From contig AYSC01000024.1 of the NCBI GenBank assembly GCA_000503195.1, forward strand, positions 1 through 62,502: a DNA stretch of 62,502 nt. The letters are read 5' to 3'. Source of the DNA: Blastomonas sp. CACIA14H2 (GTDB taxonomy: Bacteria; Pseudomonadota; Alphaproteobacteria; Sphingomonadales; Sphingomonadaceae). Positions 1 through 8,141 of this stretch are shown one piece after another (position 1 is the stretch's first letter; every line of letters begins with the position of its first letter). The translations under genes and the position numbers were made by a program. The notes below the pieces were generated by a model. That model was not told where the DNA came from. It did not search any database and saw nothing but the letters and a program-made list of their open reading frames with translations.

Positions 1-16
1 CTCCCCTGAAGGGGAG
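1..16. repeat. Short palindrome upstream of atpC
   Basis: CTCCCCTGAAGGGGAG is a 7-bp hairpin with a GA loop at the window edge, 20 bases before the atpC start. It lies in the spacer that precedes atpC and may be part of a longer intergenic element cut off by the window start. Confidence 0.35.
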
Positions 17-36
17 AGGGCTTAAAGGAAGTTGAA

Positions 37-294
37 ATGGCACTGCATTTTGAACTCGTCACCCCCGAAAAGCTGGTCCGCTCCGAAGCGGTGCATATGG
101 TCGTCGTGCCCGGCGCCGAGGGCGAGTTCGGCGTGCTCGAAGGCCATGCCCCGCTGATGTCGACCGTCCGCGACGGTCTGGTCTCGATCTACAAGAGCGA
201 AGGCGCGCAGCCGGAAACCATCGCAATCGAGGGCGGTTTTGCCGAGGTCAACGAAAAGGGTCTGACGATCCTGGCCGAGCGCGTCTCGGGCTGA
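37..294 (+). CDS. atpC: ATP synthase F1 subunit epsilon (short form)
   Basis: Epsilon subunit of F1Fo ATP synthase, part of the central stalk on the cytoplasmic side that couples rotor to catalytic head. The 85-residue product is the N-terminal beta-sandwich domain, with the family signatures VTPEKLV (residues 8-14) and [16 protein letters not shown] (25-40). It ends after the ILAERV strand, so the two-helix C-terminal inhibitory domain of the usual 130-140-residue subunit is absent. Short forms occur in this lineage, where ATPase inhibition is often left to a separate zeta protein (known for alphaproteobacteria). The ATG follows an AAAGGAAG ribosome-binding site. It should be the last gene of the atp operon, whose other genes lie before the window. 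Confidence 0.93.
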   Translation: MALHFELVTPEKLVRSEAVHMVVVPGAEGEFGVLEGHAPLMSTVRDGLVSIYKSEGAQPETIAIEGGFAEVNEKGLTILAERVSG

Positions 295-317
295 TTTCAG
301 GGCTTCAAACCATCCCC

Positions 318-403
318 GTTTTCCGGCGAAAGCCGGAACCCAGAGCGGCTAAAAAACCGCTGGGAATTATCGGCCCCTGGACTCCGGCTTTCGCCGGAGA
401 ACG
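318..403. repeat. Sphingomonad-type intergenic palindromic repeat (three hairpins)
   Basis: Three hairpins in a row between atpC and the convergent DUF6265 gene: TTCCGGC-GAAA-GCCGGAA (321-338), AGCGG-CTAAAAAA-CCGCT (344-361) and CTCCGGC-TTTC-GCCGGAG (382-399). The outer two are near-inverted copies of each other, so the whole element is a large imperfect inverted repeat. It may act as a bidirectional transcription barrier between convergent genes (inference). The third stem has no adjoining T run. Confidence 0.6.
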
Positions 404-421
404 TTTAGGCTCAACGGACCC

Positions 422-874
422 CTACTTCCCCGCAACCCGCTTGTACCGCCAGGCTTGCGGTTTGCTGCCGTCGCGCATGCTGGCTTCGGCGAGCAGCATG
501 TCGCCTTCCATCCAGTATCGGATGCGCTGCGGATAATCGTGGTTCGAATTGACGAACACGATCTCCGCCGGCCCCGCCTTGACTGCGCGAAACGCCGCGG
601 CCGGATTGCCGAAGGGCGCACCGTAGAACATCAGGTCGCCATTCTCGTTGCGCGCGATGCGCATGAATTCGTACGTCGTGACCTCGTCGCCGCGCCCGCC
701 GCGACCGGTGCCCAGCATCGTCTCGGCGCGGCAGCCGGTCCAGTTCTCCTCGGTCCAGCGCCCTTCGGCCTCTTCCGAAACCCAGCGCCCCTCGATCCAG
801 CACGGCAATGACGGTGGCGCGGGCAGCGTCGCCATCTGCATCGCCATCGCCCATATCCATCCCGTCAATGCCAT
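422..874 (-). CDS. DUF6265 family protein
   Basis: A 150-residue protein of the DUF6265 family, lipocalin-like small proteins of unknown function. Family hallmarks visible are the N-terminal EGRWVSE with a following WTEENW block (residues ~28-45), a central LMFYGAPFG strand, the VNSNHDYPQRIRYW block and a closing W-R-Y-K-R. The first ~20 residues are hydrophobic and could be an export signal. The ATG is preceded by GGAAGGG. The gene lies 12 bp downstream of the DMT transporter and is probably co-transcribed with it. No enzymatic residues can be assigned. Confidence 0.75.
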   Translation of the reverse strand: MALTGWIWAMAMQMATLPAPPSLPCWIEGRWVSEEAEGRWTEENWTGCRAETMLGTGRGGRGDEVTTYEFMRIARNENGDLMFYGAPFGNPAAAFRAVKAGPAEIVFVNSNHDYPQRIRYWMEGDMLLAEASMRDGSKPQAWRYKRVAGK

Positions 875-886
875 GACTGCCCTTCC

Positions 887-1804
887 CTATTTGCGTCCGT
901 CGCGCAGCAGATAGATGCCGCTGGCGATGATCACCCCGGTGCCCGCTAACGCGACCAGATCGGGATAGTCGCGATAGAAGACCACGCCGATCGCGATGGC
1001 AACGATGATCTGCACATAGACCATCGGTGCGACGGTCGCCGCCGAACTGCGCGCGGTGGCAAGATAGACGAACATGTGGCTGAAGCTCGCCGACACCGCG
1101 ACGGTGGCGCACACGATAACGACATACCAGCTCGGCCAACCGATCTGCAGCGACGGCACCCCCGACAGATGGCCGAGCGCGGCATAGAGGATCAGCAACG
1201 GCGCGGCGATGGCGGCGACCAGGAACTGCATCAGCAGCACGCTGCCCGATCCGGCGGCGCGCGCGTTGCTCATCATCAGCCCGCTCATCCCGAACGCGGC
1301 GGCGAGCGGCAGAAAGGCCGCCCAGCCGAGATCGGCAAAGCTCGGCCTGAGCACGATCATCACGCCGACAAAGGCGATCAGCGTCGCGACCCAGCGCCCC
1401 GGGCTCAGCCGCTCCTTGTAGAGAATCGCCGAGATCACCGCGGTCAGCAGCGGTGCCATGAACTGGATCGAGGTCGCCGTCGCCAGCGGCATCAGGAAGA
1501 TGCTGGAGAAGAAGGTTACCGTTGCCCCGGCGAGAAAGAATCCGCGTGCCAGCTGTACCCGGGGGCGCGGGAAGCGGAAGCCTTGCGGACCTTCGCGGAT
1601 CAGCAGCACCAGCCCAAGACCGATCGCGCCCAGCGTGAAGCGCAGCGCCGCCACCGCCATGCCCGGCCATTGGCCTGCGGTCGACTTGATCAGCCCGTCG
1701 CCGCACGAGAGCAGCGCAAAGCCGACCAGCGCAAACAGCATCCCCGCGCCGCGATTGCGGCGTCCGGCATCGCCTGCACCGGGTTTCGTCGTATTTTCGG
1801 ACAA
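887..1804 (-). CDS. DMT-superfamily transporter (EamA/RhaT type)
   Basis: A 305-residue inner-membrane protein with about ten hydrophobic segments arranged as two EamA repeats, typical of drug/metabolite exporters. The start LFALVGFALLSCGDGLIKSTAGQWPGMAV matches the first EamA helix pair, and a second repeat begins around residue 170. The substrate cannot be told from sequence. The longest frame opens with TTG. An internal ATG at 1741 would give a protein beginning just at the first helix, so the start is uncertain. The DUF6265 gene follows in the same direction. Confidence 0.85.
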   Translation of the reverse strand: MSENTTKPGAGDAGRRNRGAGMLFALVGFALLSCGDGLIKSTAGQWPGMAVAALRFTLGAIGLGLVLLIREGPQGFRFPRPRVQLARGFFLAGATVTFFSSIFLMPLATATSIQFMAPLLTAVISAILYKERLSPGRWVATLIAFVGVMIVLRPSFADLGWAAFLPLAAAFGMSGLMMSNARAAGSGSVLLMQFLVAAIAAPLLILYAALGHLSGVPSLQIGWPSWYVVIVCATVAVSASFSHMFVYLATARSSAATVAPMVYVQIIVAIAIGVVFYRDYPDLVALAGTGVIIASGIYLLRDGRK

Positions 1805-2015
1805 GGGGTCGCGCCTGCTGGTGGGTTGTTAACTTTTGCCCGGCTTAATGCCCGATACTGGCACGGATGCAAGCACCATCGGGGCAGGCGCGCAGCGGCA
1901 ATGGCCTGGCAGAACCGCCTGTTAGGACATTGTCAAAGTTTCCGGGCTATTCACCATGAACCATCAGGGCAGCCTTGTCGGCTGTCTGCGACATATTCCG
2001 GGATAATCGGTCACC

Positions 2016-3569
2016 ATGAGCGCGTTTGGCAGAAAGAATGGGATTGGACAGATGGGGCCCGGCGCGCGGCCGAGCTTCGGCGTCGCCCGCCCGATGAAGG
2101 GTGGCGCGGCCACCCCGCCGCCCGAAGCGCGCCTCGGCCTGTCGCTCGACATGGGCGGCGACCAGTTCCCCGATCTCGACACGGTCGATCTGCCCGGCCT
2201 CGACATGATCGACATGACGCCCGAAAGCGCCGCCCTGAACGATGCCATGACGCGCCTTTCGGACCGCGCCAATTCGGTTGCCGATAGCGGACCCAAGGTC
2301 GAAGGCTTCGAAGCCTCGGTCCACAAGATCAAGGAACAGGTGCTGCCGCGCCTGCTCGAACGCGTCGACCCGGAAGCCGCCGCAACGCTCACCAAGGACG
2401 AGCTGGCCGAGGAATTCCGCCCGATCATCCTCGAGGTGCTCGCCGAGCTCAAGCTCACCCTCAACCGGCGCGAGCAGTTCGCGCTGGAAAAGGTGCTGAT
2501 CGACGAGCTGCTCGGCTTCGGCCCGCTAGAGGAACTGCTCAACGATCCCGAGATCACCGATATCATGGTCAACGGACCCGAGCAGACCTATATCGAAAAG
2601 AAGGGCAAGCTGCAGATCGCGCCGATCCAGTTCCGCGACGAGGAGCATCTGCTGCAGATCGCCCAGCGCATCGTCAACCAGGTCGGCCGCCGCATCGACC
2701 AGACGACGCCGCTCGCTGACGCCCGCCTCAAGGACGGCAGCCGCGTCAACGTCATCATCCCGCCGCTGTCGCTGCGCGGCACCGCCATCTCGATTCGTAA
2801 GTTCTCCGAAAAGCCGATCACGCTCGACAATCTGAAGGATTGGGGTGCGATGTCGGAAAAGATGGCGACCGCGCTCAAGATCGCAGGCGCCTGCCGCTTC
2901 AACATCGTCATCTCGGGCGGTACCGGCTCGGGCAAGACGACGATGCTCAACGCGCTGTCGAAGATGATCGACCCGGGCGAGCGCGTGCTGACCATCGAGG
3001 ACGCGGCCGAATTGCGTCTGCAGCAGCCGCACTGGCTGCCGCTCGAAACGCGCCCGCCGAACTTGGAGGGCAAGGGCGCAATCAGCATCGGCGATCTCGT
3101 CAAGAACGCGCTGCGTATGCGTCCCGACCGCATCATTCTCGGCGAAATTCGTGGCGCGGAGTGCTTCGACCTGCTCGCCGCGATGAACACCGGTCACGAC
3201 GGATCGATGTGTACGCTCCACGCCAACAGCCCGCGCGAAGCGCTCGGCCGTATGGAAAACATGATCCTGATGGGTGACATCAAGATCCCCAAGGAAGCGA
3301 TCAGCCGCCAGATCGCCGAATCGGTCGACATCATCGTCCAGGTCAAGCGCCTGCGCGACGGTTCGCGCCGCGTGACCAACGTCACCGAGGTGATCGGCAT
3401 GGAGGGCGAGGTCATCGTCACCCAGGAACTGTTCAAGTTCGAATATCTGGACGAAGGCAGCGACGGCAAGATCATCGGCGAATATCGCTCGACGGGCCTG
3501 CGCCCCTATACGCTGGAAAAGGCGCGCCAGTTCGGATTTGAACAGGCGTTTCTCGAGGCCTGTCTCTGA
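2016..3569 (+). CDS. cpaF: CpaF family secretion/pilus ATPase
   Basis: Hexameric traffic ATPase of the Tad (Flp) pilus assembly family, cytoplasmic. The 517-residue protein has a ~100-residue low-complexity N-terminal extension, then the CpaF core: Walker A GGTGSGKTT (residues 301-309), Asp box LTIEDAAEL (325-333), Walker B region DRIILGEIRG (371-380) and His box GHDGSMCTLHAN (393-404), all intact. None of the other Tad genes (cpaB, cpaC, cpaE, tadB, tadC) lies beside it. The downstream gene converges on it with stop codons directly abutting. It may serve a Tad system elsewhere in the genome, or be a stand-alone paralogue. Confidence 0.92.
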   Translation: MSAFGRKNGIGQMGPGARPSFGVARPMKGGAATPPPEARLGLSLDMGGDQFPDLDTVDLPGLDMIDMTPESAALNDAMTRLSDRANSVADSGPKVEGFEASVHKIKEQVLPRLLERVDPEAAATLTKDELAEEFRPIILEVLAELKLTLNRREQFALEKVLIDELLGFGPLEELLNDPEITDIMVNGPEQTYIEKKGKLQIAPIQFRDEEHLLQIAQRIVNQVGRRIDQTTPLADARLKDGSRVNVIIPPLSLRGTAISIRKFSEKPITLDNLKDWGAMSEKMATALKIAGACRFNIVISGGTGSGKTTMLNALSKMIDPGERVLTIEDAAELRLQQPHWLPLETRPPNLEGKGAISIGDLVKNALRMRPDRIILGEIRGAECFDLLAAMNTGHDGSMCTLHANSPREALGRMENMILMGDIKIPKEAISRQIAESVDIIVQVKRLRDGSRRVTNVTEVIGMEGEVIVTQELFKFEYLDEGSDGKIIGEYRSTGLRPYTLEKARQFGFEQAFLEACL

Positions 3570-3761
3570 TCAGAAGCCCTTCAGCGCGAAGGCGGCCGAG
3601 ATGATCGCGCCGGTAATCGCCAGCATCGAGATGCTGGTCCACGGCATGAAACCGACCCGGTCGAAATTGGTGCGCCGCATGCGCCGCGCGTCCGCGAAGG
3701 CGGCGGTGCCGGCGAGCGCCGACATGGCAAGGGCCAGCTGACCCCAGAGACTGTGAAACAT
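3570..3761 (-). CDS. Small membrane protein, unknown function
   Basis: A 63-residue protein starting MFHSLWGQLALAMSALAG with two hydrophobic segments (about residues 7-25 and 40-60) separated by a basic loop DARRMRRTNFDRVGF, so probably an inner-membrane hairpin with a cytoplasmic positive loop. No known family is recognised. The ATG at 3761 is preferred over longer in-frame starts because the upstream extension has no membrane or domain character. Its stop codon directly abuts the cpaF stop, with the genes convergent. Confidence 0.6.
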   Translation of the reverse strand: MFHSLWGQLALAMSALAGTAAFADARRMRRTNFDRVGFMPWTSISMLAITGAIISAAFALKGF

Positions 3762-3906
3762 GCGCGCTCCCTGTTTGTGCGCGTCATTTGGGGTTGCGGA
3801 CGCCAAAGTCCAGCCCCGATATTGCCAATCCGCCATTAATCTTGACGCTGCGCGGCGTTGGGATCACCCTCCTCTTCCGTAGCGTCTGCAGGGGGAGGCA
3901 CGGCAT

Positions 3907-5442
3907 ATGCGCGGAACGGGATTTGTCTGGGGGCTGCTGGCCAAGGCTGCGCCCGACCGAACGGATGGACAGGGGCCGGGGCTCGATCGTCGTCAGGTGC
4001 TTGCCGGTATCGCGGCGATGGGCCTTGTCCCCTCGCTGATCGATCCTGCCGAAGCCCGGGTCGGCAGCAGCAGCCGCATCGCGATCATCGGCGCTGGCCT
4101 CGCAGGGCTGGTCGCGCTCGACCGGCTGGTCGCCGCCGGTTTCGATGCGACGATCCACGAAGCGCGCGGGCGCGTCGGCGGCCGCGTGCTGACCTCGAAC
4201 GCGCTGCCCGAACCGGGTCTCTATGTCGAGGATGGCGCGCATCTGGTGAACACCAACCACGCCGATATCCTGGCGCTGGCCAGACGCTTCAACATCGGGC
4301 TGATCGATCGCGGTGCGATGGTGACGCACGAGGTGTTCGTGGTCGATGGCAAGGCGGTGACCGAGGCCGATCTGATCGCCGAATTCCGTCCGCTTGCCGC
4401 GCGCATCGCTGCGGACGCCGCCGCCGTGGACGCGGATTTCGACACGCATGGGACGCGGTTCGACATGATGTCGGTGCGGCAGTATCTCGACGCCGCCAGC
4501 GCTGCTGCGAGCCCCCGAGCGCGCGCGCTGGTCGAGGCGACGATCCGCACCGAGTTCGGCTCGGAGCCGGACGAAGTATCGGCGCTCGAGCTGTTCTTCA
4601 ACCTGCCCGCGATCGATACCGACCGTGTCGCGCTGATTTCTGGCAGCGACGAGCGCTACAGCCTCGCGGGCGGGTCCTCGACCATCCCGCGCGCGCTGGC
4701 CACGCCGCTGATGGACCGGATCAGGACCGGACAGGCGCTGCTGGCCATGCGGCGCAAGGGTAAGGCGGTGGAACTGCGCTTTGCCAATGGTTCTCTGGTC
4801 GTCGCCGATCGCGTCATCGTCACCGTCCCGGCGCAGGTGCTGCGCAGCATCGATTTCGGCGACACGCTTCCCGCCCCGTGGCTCGCGCTGACGCGCGAAC
4901 TGAGCTGCGGGCGCAACGAGAAGATCAACGCAGGCTATGCGACGCGACCCTGGGAGGCGGTCACCGGTGCGGGCGGCGCGGCCTGGGCCGCGCGCACCGG
5001 CGGCGATCCGGGGCTGTTCAGCGAATTCTGGGGCGCGAGCGCGGGGCAGGATACGGTCCCGGCGGGCGTGCTGACGTGGTTCTTCGGCGGCAAGCAGACC
5101 TCTGGCTTGGCGGATTTTGCACCCGACGCTCTGCTCCGCGCGTGCGAGCGCGAGATCGCGCCCGCCGTCCCGGGCCTCGCCGCGCGCAGTGTCCGCCGCA
5201 CCGCCTGGGCGATGGATCCGTTCGCGCAAGGCGCCTATTCGCGCTTCCTGCCTGGACAGCTCACCCGCTTCGCGCGGCATTTCTGGGTCGAGGAAGAGGA
5301 CGGCAAGGTCACCGCGCCCCTGCCCTCCGGCCCGATCCTGTTCGCAGGCGAGCATCTGTCCGATGCGCACACGGGTTACATGAACGGCGCGGCGCAGACC
5401 GGGCGGCTGGCGGCGGAACAGTTGATTGGGGTGCGGGCTTAG
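3907..5442 (+). CDS. Flavin-containing amine oxidase (NAD(P)/FAD-dependent oxidoreductase)
   Basis: A 511-residue flavoprotein of the monoamine oxidase superfamily that would oxidise an amine with O2 or another acceptor. The FAD-binding Rossmann motif IGAGLAGL is at residues 61-68, followed by EARGRVGGRV (85-94). The C-terminal FAD clamp reads FAGEHLSDAHTGYMNGAAQTGR. Before the Rossmann fold is DRRQVLAGIAAMGLVPSL, a twin-arginine-like export signal, so the enzyme may be periplasmic. The substrate is unknown. The ATG lies after a GGGGGAGG ribosome-binding site. The lipase-like gene converges on its 3' end. Confidence 0.88.
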   Translation: MRGTGFVWGLLAKAAPDRTDGQGPGLDRRQVLAGIAAMGLVPSLIDPAEARVGSSSRIAIIGAGLAGLVALDRLVAAGFDATIHEARGRVGGRVLTSNALPEPGLYVEDGAHLVNTNHADILALARRFNIGLIDRGAMVTHEVFVVDGKAVTEADLIAEFRPLAARIAADAAAVDADFDTHGTRFDMMSVRQYLDAASAAASPRARALVEATIRTEFGSEPDEVSALELFFNLPAIDTDRVALISGSDERYSLAGGSSTIPRALATPLMDRIRTGQALLAMRRKGKAVELRFANGSLVVADRVIVTVPAQVLRSIDFGDTLPAPWLALTRELSCGRNEKINAGYATRPWEAVTGAGGAAWAARTGGDPGLFSEFWGASAGQDTVPAGVLTWFFGGKQTSGLADFAPDALLRACEREIAPAVPGLAARSVRRTAWAMDPFAQGAYSRFLPGQLTRFARHFWVEEEDGKVTAPLPSGPILFAGEHLSDAHTGYMNGAAQTGRLAAEQLIGVRA

Positions 5443-5444
5443 TC

Positions 5445-6245
5445 TCAGTCCGCCTTGACCGACCCGAACAGCAGCCCGCGCCAGCCCGAGCGGTCGAACG
5501 GCTGCCAGGCGTCCTCGGCCTGGGCCAGACGATCGGCGATCGCGTACATCACCATCGGGTTGACGCCGAGGCCGCAATGGCTGGCGAGCACCTTGATGTT
5601 ATCCGTCTGCGGACCCGGTTTCTGCACCGATCCGCGCCAGGCGACAATGCCGTCGGTCTTGCTGAGGATCGAGGTGGTCGGGACCGGCGGCGCCTCGTCG
5701 AGGTTGCGGAAGCGGCCCGCCTGCACCGGCTCGGGCTCGGGGCCGTTCAGCCGCTCGAACAGGCGGCGCGCGTTGGTATGCCCGCGATCGTTCGAGATCG
5801 GGCTGCCGAGCGAGATGACCTGGCGCACCTTGTCGGGCGCGTTCTTGGCGATCTCGCGCGCGAACACGCCGCCCAGGCTCCAGCCGATGATCGAGACCTT
5901 GCGACCCGAGCTGGCATGGATGCGATCGAGCAGTTCGTTCATCTGCGCCTCGCGCGCATTGTCGATGCGGATATTGCGGCCCATGTCCCAGCCATGCGCG
6001 TCATAGCCCAGGCTGTTGAGCAGATCGCGCATCGGCTTGGTCGATCGGTCGCTCGCCAGAAAGCCCGGAAGCACCAGCACGCTGTGCCCATCGCCGCGGG
6101 GCAGCAGCGAGAGCGGCCCGCGAAAGGCATAGAATGCGCCAAGCTCAACCAGCGCCCGCCCCTCCGCCAGGGTCCAGAACAGATGCGGTGGCCGGGCGGC
6201 GCTCGAGCCGGCGGCGGTAGCGTTAGCAGTAGCGGTGGCAGTCAT
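5445..6245 (-). CDS. Alpha/beta hydrolase (lipase-like)
   Basis: A 266-residue alpha/beta hydrolase. The nucleophile elbow GWSLGG places the catalytic serine at residue 123, and VLVLPGFLASDRST (57-70) is the oxyanion-hole region. The pattern resembles triacylglycerol lipase/PGAP1-like enzymes that act on acyl esters. It has no signal peptide. The start ATG has GGAGAC upstream. It lies 52 bp downstream of the WS/DGAT acyltransferase in the same direction, so a shared role in neutral-lipid or wax-ester turnover is plausible (inference from adjacency). Confidence 0.85.
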   Translation of the reverse strand: MTATATANATAAGSSAARPPHLFWTLAEGRALVELGAFYAFRGPLSLLPRGDGHSVLVLPGFLASDRSTKPMRDLLNSLGYDAHGWDMGRNIRIDNAREAQMNELLDRIHASSGRKVSIIGWSLGGVFAREIAKNAPDKVRQVISLGSPISNDRGHTNARRLFERLNGPEPEPVQAGRFRNLDEAPPVPTTSILSKTDGIVAWRGSVQKPGPQTDNIKVLASHCGLGVNPMVMYAIADRLAQAEDAWQPFDRSGWRGLLFGSVKAD

Positions 6246-6297
6246 TTTGTCTCCGATCTGTCACATCATATGGGCCACGCCCGCGCGATTGCCAGCC

Positions 6298-7788
6298 CTA
6301 TCCCGCAACGGCCGCCGCTTTGCCCTTGGCCTTGCGCTTCGGCGCAGGAGTTTCGGGCGCGTGAGACGGCGCGGCCGCCAGCGCCGCCATCAGTTCGTCG
6401 AATGACGCTTGCAGGCATTCCGAGTAGAATTCGGGGTCGGGCATCGCCTTGCGACAGGCGGTGAAGCCGATCGTCGCCTGGTCGACATAGCTCTGCACGA
6501 CATGGCCCAGCGCCAGCCCGTCGGTGAGGCAGAGCAGCCCGTGCATGCTGATCATCTTCGCCCCGGTCGAATAGATCGGCACCGGCGGACCGGGCACGTT
6601 GGTGACGACCGTGCTGAACGGCGGCTTGACGTAATTGGCGAGGCCGAGACGCGTATAGAGCTGCGCCCCCAAAGCCATGAACAGCGCCGGCGACACCTTG
6701 CTCATCTCGGTCATCTGGCGTGCGCCGAGCGCATCGGTCATCGCCTTGGACTGGATCGTCTGTTCGTGGACATAGGCAAGCCGCTCGACAGGATCGGCGA
6801 TATGGCTGCCCAAGGGCACGATCATCGCGGAGACCTGATTGCCCATGGTGTTCTTTTCCTTCTCAGCACGCACCGAGATCGGGGCCATCGCGGTCAGGCT
6901 CGCCTCAGGCAGCTCGTCATGCGCCTTGAGATAGCGGTGCAGCCCGCCGCCGATGATCGCGAGGAACACGTCGTTGATCTTGCACCCGGGCGAGAGCGCG
7001 CGCAGCGCCTTGATGTCGGCCAGGGTGAAGGTGCGCCCCTCGACAACGCGATTGGGCGAGACCGGCACGTTGAACCGCGTGCGCGGCGCGGAGATCGCGG
7101 GATTCAGGCTGAACTCGCTCGTCACCAGCCCCTTGGCGGCGCGGTAAAGCCCGGGCGCGGCCTTCGCGATCACGCCGGTCTGCCGCCACGGGTTGAGCCA
7201 GGCGCGCGCATAGCCCCTGAGGAACAGCCCGACAGGATCGGGCACGCGATCGGGTCGCCACGCCTTCGCGGCCGGCGGCGGCGGATCGCCGGGGCGCAGC
7301 GTGTGCAGCGCATCCATCAGGTCGATGCCCGACATGCCGTCGATCGCGGCATGGTGCACCTTGGTGATCATCGCGAAGCTGCCGCTGGGCACGCCCTCGA
7401 TATTGTCGAGCCCCTCGACCACGCAGAACTCCCAGGGCGGGCGCGTCAGATCGAGCGGACGCGAGAATACGCGCGCGGCCTGAATGCACAGCTGCCGCCA
7501 GTCGCCCGGCTTGGGCAGTGCGACATGGCGCACGTGATATTCGAGATCGAAATCGGGGTCCTCGATCCAATAGGGATAATCGAGGTTGAGCGGCACCTTG
7601 ACCAGCCGCTGGCGCATCGTCTGCGACAGGTGCATGCGCGATTCAAAGAATTTCAGAATGTCCTTGAACCGCACAAACCCGCCCGGTGCGGTCGACGGGT
7701 CGTAGATCAGGATCGATCCGATATGCATCGGCGCGTTGCGCTGCTCCAGCGCGACGAACGATGCATCCATGCCCTGCAATTGCCGCAT
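6298..7788 (-). CDS. Wax ester synthase/diacylglycerol acyltransferase (WS/DGAT)
   Basis: A 496-residue bifunctional-type acyltransferase that transfers acyl groups from acyl-CoA to alcohols or diacylglycerol to make storage lipids. The catalytic motif HHAAIDG is at residues 145-151 and the conserved PLDLTRPPWE at 111-120. The N-terminus MRQLQGMDASF is the family's usual beginning. The ATG at 7788 has GGAGGGG six bases upstream and is preferred over the in-frame TTG at 7803. The C-terminus is an Ala/Lys/Pro-rich tail. It is probably transcribed with the downstream lipase-like hydrolase. Confidence 0.92.
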   Translation of the reverse strand: MRQLQGMDASFVALEQRNAPMHIGSILIYDPSTAPGGFVRFKDILKFFESRMHLSQTMRQRLVKVPLNLDYPYWIEDPDFDLEYHVRHVALPKPGDWRQLCIQAARVFSRPLDLTRPPWEFCVVEGLDNIEGVPSGSFAMITKVHHAAIDGMSGIDLMDALHTLRPGDPPPPAAKAWRPDRVPDPVGLFLRGYARAWLNPWRQTGVIAKAAPGLYRAAKGLVTSEFSLNPAISAPRTRFNVPVSPNRVVEGRTFTLADIKALRALSPGCKINDVFLAIIGGGLHRYLKAHDELPEASLTAMAPISVRAEKEKNTMGNQVSAMIVPLGSHIADPVERLAYVHEQTIQSKAMTDALGARQMTEMSKVSPALFMALGAQLYTRLGLANYVKPPFSTVVTNVPGPPVPIYSTGAKMISMHGLLCLTDGLALGHVVQSYVDQATIGFTACRKAMPDPEFYSECLQASFDELMAALAAAPSHAPETPAPKRKAKGKAAAVAG

Positions 7789-8141
7789 GATGTCCCCTCC
7801 CAAGGATGACGCGCCGGCTTTGTCGGTCGCGTGGATGGACCGAGGCTAACAGAATGCGGGTGGAGGGCAAGCGCTCCGGTTCCGGCGCAATCGGGTTGGG
7901 ATAGGCGGGTGGCGCATCGGAGGCTAAGCTGCGACCTCGGCGGACCGACGCGCCACCCTGTCCGCAGCTTTGGGGTGTCCGTTCAAGCTGCGGCATCTTT
8001 CAAGCAGACTGGCTGGAGCGGTTCGGGGAGGGTTAGGCTCCGCTGCTTGTTGTCCATGGTATATGGCACAACGTATCATTGTTTCCATTTGAAAGGACGA
8101 CGATGATTCGATAGACAGCCTCTATCGCCTGGGGGTCGCCT
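7789..8141. other. Divergent intergenic region (WS/DGAT - oxyR-like)
   Basis: About 350 bases without a convincing gene between the divergently transcribed acyltransferase and the LysR regulator. A possible sigma-70-type promoter for the regulator is TTGTCC with TATCAT about 18 bases downstream (8049-8078), and the OxyR-type dyad lies at 8109-8127. The rest shows no repeat or strong hairpin. Confidence 0.5.
8109..8127 (+). promoter_or_regulatory. OxyR/LysR-type dyad operator
   Basis: CGATAG-N7-CTATCG is a perfect 6-bp dyad ending 14 bases before the start codon of the OxyR-like gene. Its ATAG-N7-CTAT core matches the half-operator described for OxyR, so negative autoregulation is likely (established behaviour of LysR regulators; the assignment here is inference). 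Confidence 0.55.
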
